In this document: positions 39,396 through 53,634 of the stretch, one piece after another
How the letters are laid out: the number at the start of each line of letters is the position of its first letter
How positions within the stretch are numbered: position 1 is the first letter of the stretch
Assembly (NCBI RefSeq): GCF_019048525.1
Contig: NZ_CP077369.1
Span: forward strand, 2,604,001 to 2,668,000
Direction of reading: 5' to 3'
Origin: Acinetobacter lwoffii
Lineage (GTDB): Bacteria; Pseudomonadota; Gammaproteobacteria; Pseudomonadales; Moraxellaceae
DNA length: 64,000 nucleotides
The notes under the pieces: generated by a model
Databases searched by the model: none
Told to the model about the DNA's origin: nothing
Seen by the model: the letters and a program-made list of their open reading frames with translations, nothing else
Position numbers and translations under genes: made by a program

Positions 39396-40109
39396 TTAAG
39401 CCTGAGCCTGTAAAATCAGCCTGGCCAGTTCCAGATCGTCCGGATAGGTAATTTTAATATTATCGGAACGCCCTTGTACTACACTCACCTGTTCGCCGAT
39501 ATGTTCCAGCGCACTGGCTTCATCAGTAATCGTAGCACCATCTTGCAAAGCCTGCTCAATCGCCCGTTTCAACACACCTAGCTTGGCCATTTGTGGTGTT
39601 TGTGCCTGCCATAGCATTGAGCGATCCACTGTTTCCTCAATATCAAAATTGCTTACTACACGCTTAAGTGTATCTCTTACTGGAATCGCCAGAATCGCAG
39701 CCTGATCATTTGTAATCGCCGTATTGACTAACTGTTGCAGACAATCCAGACCGACACAGGGACGCGCCGCGTCATGTACCAGCACCCACTCATCTTCAGA
39801 AGCGATTTGAGATAAATACGTGAGTGCATTTAACACGGAATTCACCCGCTCGGCACCGCCCAGACAGAAATGGGCTTTCTCTTGACTGGAAAATGGCAGC
39901 ATTTTTGCGACATTATCCTGTACACCAATCGCCAGGACATAACCCGTCAAAGGCAGTTGATTCAGACGAGCCACCGTATGTTCAAGAACAGTTCGCTCTT
40001 GAATCATCTGATATTGTTTCAGTTCTGTTTTGGAGAAACGGCTACCGGAACCTGCAGCTGGAAGAATGACCCAAAGTTTAGGGTGTGGTTGGTGCTTCAG
40101 CTGACTCAT
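39396..40109 (-). CDS. ispD: 2-C-methyl-D-erythritol 4-phosphate cytidylyltransferase
   Basis: A 237-residue enzyme that makes CDP-methylerythritol in the MEP isoprenoid pathway. It has the CTP motif LPAAGSGSRFSKTELKQYQ, VHDAARPCV, IPVRDTLKRV, the TPQMAKLGVLKRAI signature, and TDEASALEHIGEQVSVVQG near the end. It overlaps ftsB by 32 bases in the same direction; this overlap is common for ispD-ftsB. Confidence 0.95.
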   Translation of the reverse strand: MSQLKHQPHPKLWVILPAAGSGSRFSKTELKQYQMIQERTVLEHTVARLNQLPLTGYVLAIGVQDNVAKMLPFSSQEKAHFCLGGAERVNSVLNALTYLSQIASEDEWVLVHDAARPCVGLDCLQQLVNTAITNDQAAILAIPVRDTLKRVVSNFDIEETVDRSMLWQAQTPQMAKLGVLKRAIEQALQDGATITDEASALEHIGEQVSVVQGRSDNIKITYPDDLELARLILQAQA

Positions 40110-40470
40110 TGGTTCGCAGGTCTACTTTAGAATTAGGATTAAGATAGATCGGTTTATATTGAGTACTGATCGTGCTCATTTGAATAAAAGTTTCGCGTGG
40201 CTTAATCAGACCAAGATCTAAACGCGCATGTTCTTCGATGGCTTCAATACCATTCTTCAAATCATAAACTTCTGCTGCCAGAACGCGATTACGCTCTTTT
40301 AGCTCATCATTCAATTCCATCTGTTGCTGGATTTTCTGGGTCAGTTGCTGATGATCATGATAACCACCTTCACCAAACCAGTATAAATATTGAAACCCTG
40401 CGATCAAAATGATCGCAAGGCCCAACAGTACTTTACTCGCAGTCGAGTCGAATACATTTAACATTGACAT
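40078..40470 (-). CDS. ftsB: Cell division protein FtsB
   Basis: A 130-residue single-span divisome protein. A span (KVLLGLAIILIAGFQYLYWF) is followed by a leucine-zipper coiled coil (QQLTQKIQQQMELNDELKER and on) and the EARxxLGxIKPxE motif (EEHARLDLGLIKPRETF). FtsB forms a complex with FtsL and FtsQ. It is longer than E. coli FtsB (103), with an extra C-terminal tail. It follows eno by seven bases. Confidence 0.93.
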   Translation of the reverse strand: MSMLNVFDSTASKVLLGLAIILIAGFQYLYWFGEGGYHDHQQLTQKIQQQMELNDELKERNRVLAAEVYDLKNGIEAIEEHARLDLGLIKPRETFIQMSTISTQYKPIYLNPNSKVDLRTNESAEAPTTP

Positions 40471-40477
40471 AAGTCGC

Positions 40478-41770
<1,293 letters not shown>

Positions 41771-41826
41771 CTATTCCTCAGTTGATTAATATGAGCTGCC
41801 TATACGGCAGCGCAAGAGTGATAAAC

Positions 41827-42684
<858 letters not shown>

Positions 42685-42716
42685 TTAAACTTCCCTAGTT
42701 GTGTCCTACGCACCGA

Positions 42717-44423
<1,707 letters not shown>

Positions 44424-44588
44424 CTAGAAAGCAAAGTCAATCCGCATCAATTCAAAGAACAATAAACAATTGACTATTCTAACAGCAATTCCTATAAAAA
44501 ATTACAGTAAGTTCATATGATTTCTATCTTGCATTTTGCTGCTATAATAGTGTATCCCCTCCACACTTTTATGTTTGATGCAATGATG

Positions 44589-45005
44589 ATGAAGAAACTT
44601 TTAATCTCCACCCTAATCCTGACTGGCCTGACATTAACTGCGTGTGTAAAAAAAGAAGCACCAAAAGAAGAAGAGCAAGTAGAAGTTACTCCAGCATCTG
44701 AAATCTCGACTCCAGAACCAACGCAATTTGAACCGCTTGAACCTGTAGAGCCAGCGGCAATTGAAGAGGAAGTAGCGCCAACGGTTGAAATTCAACGTGA
44801 GCAAACTGAAAACACCACGACTGAAATCCGTCGTGAAATCAAAAAACCAGAAACTACTGAGCCGGCACCAGTGCCTGAAACCCGCGAAGAACCTGCGTCA
44901 AAGCCTGCTGAGACCACACCTAAAACCAATTCAAATCCAGAAAACAAGTCTGAGGATGATGCGGTTGCTGACGCGATTGCCGCAGCGATGCCAGCACTTG
45001 ACTAA
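44589..45005 (+). CDS. Acidic lipoprotein, low complexity
   Basis: About 138 residues. Signal peptide with lipobox (MKKLLISTLILTGLTLTAC), then a proline/glutamate/threonine-rich disordered segment (EEEQVEVTPASEIS..., PAPVPETREEPASKPAE). It is likely a membrane-anchored extended linker protein with no enzyme domain. The start lies in a cluster of three ATG (44583, 44586, 44589); no strong ribosome site. A frame-shifted reading also stays open, reflecting low complexity. Function unknown. Confidence 0.72.
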   Translation: MKKLLISTLILTGLTLTACVKKEAPKEEEQVEVTPASEISTPEPTQFEPLEPVEPAAIEEEVAPTVEIQREQTENTTTEIRREIKKPETTEPAPVPETREEPASKPAETTPKTNSNPENKSEDDAVADAIAAAMPALD

Positions 45006-45022
45006 TTACAGGATCATTCATC

Positions 45023-45050
45023 AAAAAACCCAGCAGATGCTGGGTTTTTT
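45023..45050. terminator. Bidirectional terminator
   Basis: A perfect 13-bp stem (AAAAAACCCAGCA / TGCTGGGTTTTTT, loop GA). It lies between the lipoprotein gene (plus) and the YheT-like gene (minus), which converge. Confidence 0.92.
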
Positions 45051-45061
45051 ATTAGAACTTT

Positions 45062-46174
45062 TTAAGCAGATACTGTTGCCGGTGCACGAGATAAGTGAAT
45101 CAAATAGTCTGCCATTAGTCGGGTAGCCCAAGATTCGGTTTGCATCAAGCCCTGATAAAAGCCGCAATGACTGCCTTTTTTGGTGGTAATCACCATAATA
45201 TTAGACATCGCCCGAATTTTTTCTTTATAAGGTTCTAAATTTCGGATGTGACACACCGGATCATCCTCCGCATTTAGAATCATCAGCGGAATTTTGATAC
45301 TTTCAAACACATAAATCGGATTGGTTGCCTGGGTATAACTGGCATAATCCGTAAATCCAGCCAGTTCAAAATAGAGTTTTTCAAATTCGGACAGATCTTT
45401 AACGTCTAATAACTGTTTCCAGCTTGGGCAGACCTGCCAGGTTTCTTGATAAGGATGAATAAAGCGCTTAATCAGTTTTTTGGCCATGACTTTACTGTAA
45501 AACGGATGCACATTGGCAAAACCGGTTTCAGTGTTATAGCCAGGACATAAAGCAAAAGCTGCTTTGAGTGGGGTTTGTTCACCCTCTTCACCCAGATAAC
45601 GCACCAACAATCCCGTACCCGCAGAAGAGCCAACTCCATAGAGATCGGACTGAGGAAATCTGTCCTGTATATACAAGAGTTGTTCACGCAGATCCTGAGT
45701 TGAACCAAACAGGTTCATTTTAGGCACAGGCATGGGTAAGTCTGCATGACCACGGCGTAAACACAATGCCACACGCCAACCGGTATGTTTATGCAGATCG
45801 CGAACCAGTTCACGCATCGATTCAGGAGAACCGGTAATAGTATGGAGTAAGACAATGGTTGGCGTACTTGCCGGAAGATCCAGCCCATACCAGGCAATAC
45901 CGGTAATTCCGCCATCTGACATTTTCAGCTGTTCAAGCGCATCGTATTTCAGCTTAATGGTACGTTTTTTAATTAAATCAAAATACAGAATATGTGCGTG
46001 TGCATTGGCTAACCACGGCGTAGGACGATATTTTTGTTGCAGCTGCGGTAAGCGCTCAATGAGTCCTGAAAATACACCATTCGGATGGTAATACAGGGTC
46101 GGTTCGTCTGCTCCGCTGAAACGATCCAGATATTCACTGGAAAGCTGACCCAATTTTTTAAGCAACATTTTCAT
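45062..46174 (-). CDS. YheT-like alpha/beta hydrolase
   Basis: A 370-residue alpha/beta hydrolase of the YheT/EMB8 family. Motifs: ANAHAHILYFDL near the N-terminus (typical for YheT), LLHTITGSPESMRELV (oxyanion strand), nucleophile box GVGSSAGTG, AEDDPVC with the acid and GSHCGFYQG with the catalytic histidine. The substrate is unknown; the family hydrolyses ester or related bonds. No membrane span is clear, so a cytoplasmic or peripheral enzyme is likely. Confidence 0.87.
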   Translation of the reverse strand: MKMLLKKLGQLSSEYLDRFSGADEPTLYYHPNGVFSGLIERLPQLQQKYRPTPWLANAHAHILYFDLIKKRTIKLKYDALEQLKMSDGGITGIAWYGLDLPASTPTIVLLHTITGSPESMRELVRDLHKHTGWRVALCLRRGHADLPMPVPKMNLFGSTQDLREQLLYIQDRFPQSDLYGVGSSAGTGLLVRYLGEEGEQTPLKAAFALCPGYNTETGFANVHPFYSKVMAKKLIKRFIHPYQETWQVCPSWKQLLDVKDLSEFEKLYFELAGFTDYASYTQATNPIYVFESIKIPLMILNAEDDPVCHIRNLEPYKEKIRAMSNIMVITTKKGSHCGFYQGLMQTESWATRLMADYLIHLSRAPATVSA

Positions 46175-46244
46175 CTGTCATCCCCCTCTAGTTGTACTAG
46201 CTGTGATTTACAAATTTCATGCCGACTTGAATCAATAGTTAGAA

Positions 46245-46655
46245 TTAAGTTTTAGCTTGGAATGATTGCATCCGCTGGCCCATCTGTACAGCCAAGGCTT
46301 CAAGTCCGGACTTAGGTCGGATCATGACTTCAAAATCAATCATCTGACCCTTTTCATTAAACTGAATCATGTCAACTCCCTTTAGTTTTTTATCGCCCAC
46401 ATTGGCAGAAAACTCAAGTACGACATTGTTACCATCTTCACTTATAAATTCACGGTGATAAGTGAAGTTTTCAAAGACTTGAATGACATTGGTCAAAATA
46501 AAAAATACCATCTGTTTTCCAGGATAAGGCTGAAACGCTACGGGTGAACGAAATACCACTTCTTCAGCAAGTAGTTCATTCAAGATCGACATATCACGGG
46601 TTTCTAGCATTTCATGCCAGCGTACAATGGATTTTCTGGTATTTTCGATGGTCAT
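46245..46655 (-). CDS. NTF2-like (SnoaL-type) protein
   Basis: A 136-residue protein of the NTF2/SnoaL fold: helical start (TRKSIVRWHEMLETRDMSIL), beta core SPVAFQPYPG, FHREFISEDGNNVVLEF-type strand and LKGVDMIQFNEKGQMIDFEV. Proteins of this fold are small enzymes, isomerases or ligand-binding domains; the role here is unknown. Start ATG 46655 is preceded by AAGGAATCC. Confidence 0.85.
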   Translation of the reverse strand: MTIENTRKSIVRWHEMLETRDMSILNELLAEEVVFRSPVAFQPYPGKQMVFFILTNVIQVFENFTYHREFISEDGNNVVLEFSANVGDKKLKGVDMIQFNEKGQMIDFEVMIRPKSGLEALAVQMGQRMQSFQAKT

Positions 46656-46716
46656 TTTGGATTCCTTCTTTTTTGATATTTTTTAATAAAAGCTTAAATA
46701 CTTCTTTCTTTTAATT

Positions 46717-46820
46717 GAAAGAATTCCCCCTTTTATTAAAGGTGAGAAGTACTGCTTCGCAAGGGGGGATTCTTTCTTACAAATCCTCTCCCTAACCCTC
46801 TCCTTTAATAAAGGAGAGGG
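46717..46820. repeat. Complex intergenic palindromic repeat
   Basis: A run of two nested structures between the NTF2-like gene and fadH. First, 16-base arms (46717-46732 and 46761-46776, arm GAAAGAATTCCCCCTT) pair with one mismatch. Then a perfect 11-bp stem (CCCTCTCCTTT at 46796-46806 with its complement at 46810-46820). Such GC-rich palindromes in otherwise AT-rich spacers look like small mobile or REP-like intergenic repeats. The second stem may also help terminate the minus-strand fadH transcript, though no long T run follows. Confidence 0.6.
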
Positions 46821-46842
46821 GAAAAAGCAGGTTTTAATATTT

Positions 46843-48927
<2,085 letters not shown>

Positions 48928-48945
48928 TCAATCTTTCCAGTTTAA

Positions 48946-48959
48946 TGCAACTTGTTGCA
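48946..48959. promoter_or_regulatory. PadR operator candidate, proximal to fadH
   Basis: A near palindrome TGCAACTTGTTGCA (TGCAAC / GTTGCA arms) 79 bases upstream of the fadH start. It shares the TGCAACnnGTTGCA core with the larger palindrome at 48981-49008. Confidence 0.65.
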
Positions 48960-48980
48960 CTAATTTATATGCCAGAATTG

Positions 48981-49008
48981 ATTATTATGCAACATGTTGC
49001 ATAATAAT
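48981..49008. promoter_or_regulatory. PadR operator candidate, 28-bp perfect palindrome
   Basis: A perfect 28-base palindrome centred on TGCAACATGTTGCA, 25 bases before the padR start. PadR repressors bind ATGTnnACAT-like palindromes; the core here contains ATGCAACATGTTGCAT. Both fadH and padR promoters would be covered. The palindrome is seen; its binding protein is inferred from context. Confidence 0.75.
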
Positions 49009-49033
49009 CCCGAGTCACTTTTTTGAGACGTTT

Positions 49034-49582
49034 ATGTCTTTAGCGCATGTTTTATTGACCAGCCTGATTGAAAAACCTAGCACCGGAATCGAACTGGCTC
49101 GCCGTTTTGACCGTTCCATGGGCTTCTTCTGGAATGCCACTCATCAGCAGATTTATCGCGAGCTGAATGCCATGCTGCAAAAAGGCTGGATTTCGACGAT
49201 AGAAGAGGAAGACTCGAATAGCCGCAAAAAGACTTATCAGGTAGAACGTCTGGGCCGCGAAGAACTGGCCAACTGGATGTTGCAACAGAGCCCACCAGCA
49301 CAATTACGTGAAGAGCTGATGGTACGTTTACGTGCCGAAGCCCAACTTGGTGGCAATAACACTTTGGCAGAGCTGGAACGCCATCTGGAACTGCATAAAG
49401 AGAAATTGAAAACCTATCAGCAGATTTTTGCCAAGGACTTTGCTCAAGCGGACGAAACTGACCGTACCTTATATATTCATAAAATGATTCTGCAACTGGG
49501 AATTGATCAGGAACTGGGTTGGATTTCCTGGCTGGAACAGGTTATTCCGCGACTGCAACAATTTGACGCACAACAATTATAA
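49034..49582 (+). CDS. PadR-family transcriptional regulator
   Basis: A 182-residue PadR regulator: winged-helix (LAHVLLTSLIEKPSTGIELA, QQIYRELNAMLQKGWIS, KTYQVERLGREELANWM) and a C-terminal helical dimer domain (AELERHLELHKEKLKTYQQI). ATG 49034 (MSLAHVLL) is the natural start; the frame is open further upstream but no domain is there. It autoregulates its operon in most known PadR cases. It is followed by a hydrolase (14-base gap) and a sirtuin gene (19-base gap), so all three form an operon divergent from fadH. Confidence 0.9.
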   Translation: MSLAHVLLTSLIEKPSTGIELARRFDRSMGFFWNATHQQIYRELNAMLQKGWISTIEEEDSNSRKKTYQVERLGREELANWMLQQSPPAQLREELMVRLRAEAQLGGNNTLAELERHLELHKEKLKTYQQIFAKDFAQADETDRTLYIHKMILQLGIDQELGWISWLEQVIPRLQQFDAQQL

Positions 49583-49596
49583 ATACGGAGACACAC

Positions 49597-50529
49597 ATGC
49601 CCTTTTATCGCATGCCCGATGGTGAACAGCTGTTTGTACGCGAATATGGTCGGGGACAGCCGGTACTGGTACTCTCTGGACTTGGCATGCTGAGCTGGCA
49701 ATGGAAAGCTTTTCTCTATCCGCATCAGAAAAATTTCTGTTTCATTATTCCAGAATGGCGCGGCTTTGGGGCTTCCAGTCGCTGTAAAATTCCGCAAGAT
49801 CTCGATGCAATTTCCAGTCACTGGCTGGATGTGCGTTCAGTTCTGACCCAGCTAGAATTAGATCAAGTCATCGTCATTGCCTATTCCATGGGTGCAACCA
49901 CCGCAATGCACGGCATGCATTATGACAACTTTGCCAGTCAGATTTCTGCTTATTTGCACATTGATCAGACTCCCAAAATTCCGGTCGATGATGCCTGGGA
50001 TTTTGGTCTTTTTGGTCCACGTTATCAGGAATTTATCGACATCCTGCAGCAGCTCTCTGTCCTACTTACGCAATATCAGCAAGTTGAATTGATCCGTGAT
50101 CTTGACGTTTCTGTCCGTAAACAAATTGCCGCCCTATGGCTAAAGTTTATTCAGCTACAAAATCAACAAAAATATAGTCTGAAAGCTTTCGAATTCATTT
50201 TGAATCAACCTCGCCTGCAAAGTCTGTTAATGCCTTCCAGCCGGGTGGATTATATGGCGTGGTATATCAACAATTATTTATACCATCGTGAGGATTACCG
50301 AGAGGCATTGGCCCAGCTCAGCTGTTCGGTGACTTTCTTTAGCGGCGTACAATCCAAGTTGTATCCTTTTGAAGGTCAGCGCCTGATTGCAGAAAGCCTG
50401 CCTCAGGCCAAACAGATACTTTTCAGCAAATCCGGCCATACACCTTTACTGACTGAACCGCTAAAATTTGCCCGAGAACTTGGCATCTTTTTAAATGAAA
50501 ATTCACAATCTAGCACTTCAGCTGCCTAA
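49597..50529 (+). CDS. Alpha/beta hydrolase in the padR operon
   Basis: A 310-residue alpha/beta-hydrolase: oxyanion segment LVLSGLGMLSWQWKAF, IIPEWRGFGASS, nucleophile box AYSMGATTA and histidine in SGHTPLLTEP. Substrates could be an ester, thioester or lactone; context with fadH suggests acyl compounds. It starts 14 bases after padR with a GGAG site and overlaps nothing. No signal peptide. Confidence 0.86.
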   Translation: MPFYRMPDGEQLFVREYGRGQPVLVLSGLGMLSWQWKAFLYPHQKNFCFIIPEWRGFGASSRCKIPQDLDAISSHWLDVRSVLTQLELDQVIVIAYSMGATTAMHGMHYDNFASQISAYLHIDQTPKIPVDDAWDFGLFGPRYQEFIDILQQLSVLLTQYQQVELIRDLDVSVRKQIAALWLKFIQLQNQQKYSLKAFEFILNQPRLQSLLMPSSRVDYMAWYINNYLYHREDYREALAQLSCSVTFFSGVQSKLYPFEGQRLIAESLPQAKQILFSKSGHTPLLTEPLKFARELGIFLNENSQSSTSAA

Positions 50530-50548
50530 AGATTCAGGAGATAGAACA

Positions 50549-51253
50549 ATGAAAAAGTTGGTGGCTTTTTCCGGTGCAGGCATGAGCGCCGAAAGTGGCA
50601 TTCATACTTTTCGCGACAGTGATGGACTTTGGGAACAATACCGGATTGAAGAGGTCGCGACACCTGAAGCTTGGGCCAAAAATCCAGAACTGGTGCAACG
50701 CTTTTATAATGCCCGCCGTAAAAACATTCTGGAAGCACAGCCGAATGCCGCACATCAATTAATTGCCGATCTTGAAAATGAGTTTGATGTGCATGTAATC
50801 ACCCAGAATATTGATGACTTGCATGAACGTGCCGGCAGCTCCAAGGTGATCCATTTACATGGCAATATTCGCCTGGCCAAAAGCTCAGGCCCCGATGCAC
50901 AAAGCACAACCGAGTTTTATCCAATTGAAGGCTCTGAATTAGATTTAAATCAACACTTTTGTAAGGCAGGCTATCCGCTGCGTCCTCATGTGGTCTGGTT
51001 TGGCGAAGCCGTACCCGCGTATGAAGAAGCTCAAGACTGTGTACAGGATGCCGATATTTTCGTGGTGATTGGCACCAGCCTTCAAGTTTATCCAGTTGCC
51101 GGGTTAATTCATGAGATTCCTGCGAAATGTCCGGCCTATTACATCGACCCGAAAGCCGAGCAGCAGCATTTGCCTGCACAGTTTTACAAAATCCCCCAAA
51201 ACGCGACCGATGGCATGCAAACACTGCTAGGTTTACTGAAATCCGGGAATTAA
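50549..51253 (+). CDS. Sirtuin-type NAD-dependent protein deacylase
   Basis: A 234-residue sirtuin: FSGAGMSAESGIHTFRDSDG (NAD site), TQNIDDLHERAG, the catalytic histidine HLHGN, RPHVVWFGEAVP, and IGTSLQVYPVAG. It carries YNARR, the YxxR pair linked to removal of acidic acyl groups (succinyl, malonyl) in SIRT5/CobB-type enzymes. Between HLHGN and RPHVVWFGE only one cysteine is found, so the four-cysteine zinc site of most sirtuins is missing. ATG 50549 with AGGAG is the start. Third gene of the padR operon. Confidence 0.92.
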   Translation: MKKLVAFSGAGMSAESGIHTFRDSDGLWEQYRIEEVATPEAWAKNPELVQRFYNARRKNILEAQPNAAHQLIADLENEFDVHVITQNIDDLHERAGSSKVIHLHGNIRLAKSSGPDAQSTTEFYPIEGSELDLNQHFCKAGYPLRPHVVWFGEAVPAYEEAQDCVQDADIFVVIGTSLQVYPVAGLIHEIPAKCPAYYIDPKAEQQHLPAQFYKIPQNATDGMQTLLGLLKSGN

Positions 51254-51340
51254 ATTTTTTTTATATGCTGCATTCTCTGATTGACAGTATGCAACAATCA
51301 ATTTTTAATCAGCTTATCGTTGCAAGAATGGAATTAAACC

Positions 51341-52240
51341 ATGCTGTCTGATCTGGATGACTTTTACTGTTTCGCTCAGGTGGTGGAACATGGCGGCTTT
51401 AGTGCAGCCGAACGTGCGACCGATATTCCCAAATCCAAACTCAGCCGTCGGGTGTTTAATCTGGAAGAGCGTCTGGGTGTACGTCTGATTCAGCGCAGTT
51501 CTCGTCATTTTGCCGTCACCGATATCGGCATGAATATTTACCGGCATGCCCAAGTTATGCTGAGTGCTGCACAGGCGGCGCATGATCTGGTGGACCACCT
51601 GAGTACCGAACCGCGCGGAACTATTAAAGTCAGCTTGCCCGTCTCTATTGCCCAAAACGAACTGGCAAAAATTCTGCCGGATTTTTTGAAAAAATATCCT
51701 GAAATTAAAGTCCAGATGATGATCACCAATCGACGGGTCGATATTATCAATGAAGGCTTTGATCTGGCCTTACGTGTCCGTTCCAGCCTGGATGATGACC
51801 CGAATCTGGTGATCCGCCAGTTTGAAAAAATTGAGCAGCATCTATTTGCCAGTCAAGGTTATTTAAATGAATTTGGTGAACTGAAAAACCCTGAGCAACT
51901 GGCTGAACATAAAATTCTGAGTATGGCTGAAGATCATACCGAACAGTTTCTGACCCTACAAAATGAACAGCAGGAACAGAAAAAAATCCGTGTCAGTCCC
52001 ACAGTTATGGGGTCTGATTTAAATATGCTGGCACAACTGGCCGCCTCAGGCTCAGGCGTCACTTTGCTGCCAGATAATGTGGTCGAGCAGTACGTGGCAA
52101 GTGGTGAACTGGTTCGAGTGCTTCCTGACTGGAAAGCACCGCATGGTATTTTCCATGTGGTTTATCCTTCACGTCGCGGCTTATTGCCCGCAGTCCGGGT
52201 CTTTATTGATTATTTGGTTGCTGAATTAAATCGGCGCTAA
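51341..52240 (+). CDS. LysR-family transcriptional regulator
   Basis: A 299-residue LysR regulator. The winged helix-turn-helix covers the first 60 residues (DDFYCFAQVVEHGGFSAAER, KSKLSRRVFNLEERLG), and the co-inducer domain follows (VSLPVSIAQNELAKILPDFL, GEL...PDWKAPHGIFHVVYPSRRG). It starts 87 bases after the sirtuin gene and could be part of that unit or separate. Target genes unknown; it is not divergent to an obvious target. Confidence 0.92.
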   Translation: MLSDLDDFYCFAQVVEHGGFSAAERATDIPKSKLSRRVFNLEERLGVRLIQRSSRHFAVTDIGMNIYRHAQVMLSAAQAAHDLVDHLSTEPRGTIKVSLPVSIAQNELAKILPDFLKKYPEIKVQMMITNRRVDIINEGFDLALRVRSSLDDDPNLVIRQFEKIEQHLFASQGYLNEFGELKNPEQLAEHKILSMAEDHTEQFLTLQNEQQEQKKIRVSPTVMGSDLNMLAQLAASGSGVTLLPDNVVEQYVASGELVRVLPDWKAPHGIFHVVYPSRRGLLPAVRVFIDYLVAELNRR

Positions 52241-52267
52241 GTGAAGTACTTTTGAGAAAAACTGGAC

Positions 52268-52302
52268 AAAAAAATAGCTCATTCTTGGGGAAAAATGAGC
52301 TA
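52268..52302 (-). terminator. Candidate terminator of map
   Basis: A 9-bp stem TAGCTCATT / AATGAGCTA (52275-52283 and 52294-52302) with a 10-base loop, followed on the minus strand by seven T (plus-strand A run at 52268-52274). It lies about 190 bases after the map stop, so it could also belong to a longer transcript. Confidence 0.5.
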
Positions 52303-52489
52303 GAGAAACTTTCACTACAGCATAGTGAGCGAAAAAAAGGGAACCTATGTATCTGACTCTTAGTTTAATCAGATATAAAATCCTAAACCACTGTTTAATG
52401 TAGTTTTTTGTATGTTTTCGTCAGCAAGAACGAGTGAGTTGTAATTTATGTAAGTGGATTATCTGAATAAAGATCATTCAATCAATATT

Positions 52490-53284
52490 TTAAATTTCCG
52501 AATACTCACCTGTACCTTCAGGCCAAGGCGACAAGACTTCAAACCCGGTTTCAGTCACATAGACCATATGTTCCCATTGCGCAGACCAGGATTTATCCGT
52601 GGTGACCACAGTCCAGCCATCTTTCAGCTCTTTGACGCGAGCTTTACCCATATTCACCATTGGCTCAATGGTGAACACCATACCCGGAACCAGTTTAATG
52701 CCCTGTCCTGGCTGTCCGTAATGCAGAATGTTTGGCTGTTCGTGATAGACCTTGCCGATGCCATGACCGCAATATTCGCGCACGATGGAATAGCCTTCAC
52801 GCTGTGCGACCGTTTGAATCGCATAACCAATATCACCCAGGGTCGCGCCCGGCTTCACTGCATGAATCCCGGCTACCATAGCTTCATAGGTGGTATTGAC
52901 CAGTCGCTTGGCTTCTGGAGATGGAGTTCCGACATAGTACATCCGGCTGGTATCACCGAAATAACCGTCTTTAATAATGGCAACATCAATATTGATAATA
53001 TCGCCATCCTGAAGAACGAGTTTCGATGATGGAATGCCGTGACAAACCACTTCATTCGGTGAAATACAGGTGGTTTTAGTATAGCCATAATAGCCAATAT
53101 TGGCTGGCGTCACCTTTAATGTATTTACAATAAAATCATGACAGAGATCATCCAGATATTCAGTCGTGACACCTGGCTTGACATGCTCCCCGATCATCGC
53201 TAAAACCTCTGCAGCCAAACGCCCAGATATCCGCAATTTTTCAACATCTTGCTCAGTTTTAAGACTAATCGCTGTAGCTCGCAT
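52490..53284 (-). CDS. map: Type I methionine aminopeptidase
   Basis: A 264-residue metallopeptidase that removes the N-terminal methionine from new proteins. The metal ligands are visible in DVAIIKDGYFGDTSRMY, GHGIGKVYHE, FTIEPMVN and QWEHMVYVTETG. ATG 53284 gives the exact E. coli length; the frame runs on upstream to 53413 but without family residues. AGGATGGG precedes it. A second Map elsewhere is possible in this genus. Confidence 0.95.
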   Translation of the reverse strand: MRATAISLKTEQDVEKLRISGRLAAEVLAMIGEHVKPGVTTEYLDDLCHDFIVNTLKVTPANIGYYGYTKTTCISPNEVVCHGIPSSKLVLQDGDIINIDVAIIKDGYFGDTSRMYYVGTPSPEAKRLVNTTYEAMVAGIHAVKPGATLGDIGYAIQTVAQREGYSIVREYCGHGIGKVYHEQPNILHYGQPGQGIKLVPGMVFTIEPMVNMGKARVKELKDGWTVVTTDKSWSAQWEHMVYVTETGFEVLSPWPEGTGEYSEI

Positions 53285-53634
53285 ATACCCATCCTCACTA
53301 TGAATCCCTGAATTATAATCCCTTTTTTGCGAAATATGTCGCAGTTGTTGAGTTTCGGCACAGCAATTTTCCTTGAAATAGGACTTTTCACTGCTGCTTA
53401 TTTGTACAAACAATAACTGACATATTTTGATATCAAGTGCAGATATTTTTTGAGCTTGTAAGGAAAAATATATTTTTCAGCGAATTATCAAACATATATT
53501 TCTACCAAGATTTGAATGACCGGTTATGTGATCCGCAAACTCACTAGAATCAAGGCTTCCAGCCTTAAAATAAACTCCAAAAAATTGGACATATACACTA
53601 AAATCGCTTTCTTTTGTTCTATTGATCTCCCTTT
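53285..53634. other. Divergent intergenic region map/brnQ
   Basis: No gene is seen. It should hold promoters for map (minus) and brnQ (plus). No strong Shine-Dalgarno is visible before brnQ at 53635 (upstream bases read TCTCCCTTT). Confidence 0.5.

Noticed and set aside
44941-45050. Attenuator or riboswitch at the lipoprotein gene end
   Set aside because: It is a simple symmetrical terminator between converging genes.
44785-45126. A second frame overlapping the acidic lipoprotein gene
   Set aside because: It results from low-complexity sequence; the lipobox and signal are in the other frame.
50799-51224. A 141-codon frame antisense to the sirtuin gene
   Set aside because: Antisense shadow without a family match; the sirtuin frame explains the codon pattern.
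51289-51324. TGCAAC and GTTGCA half-sites before the LysR gene as a third PadR operator
   Set aside because: The half-sites are 23 bases apart rather than two, and they do not form a compact palindrome.
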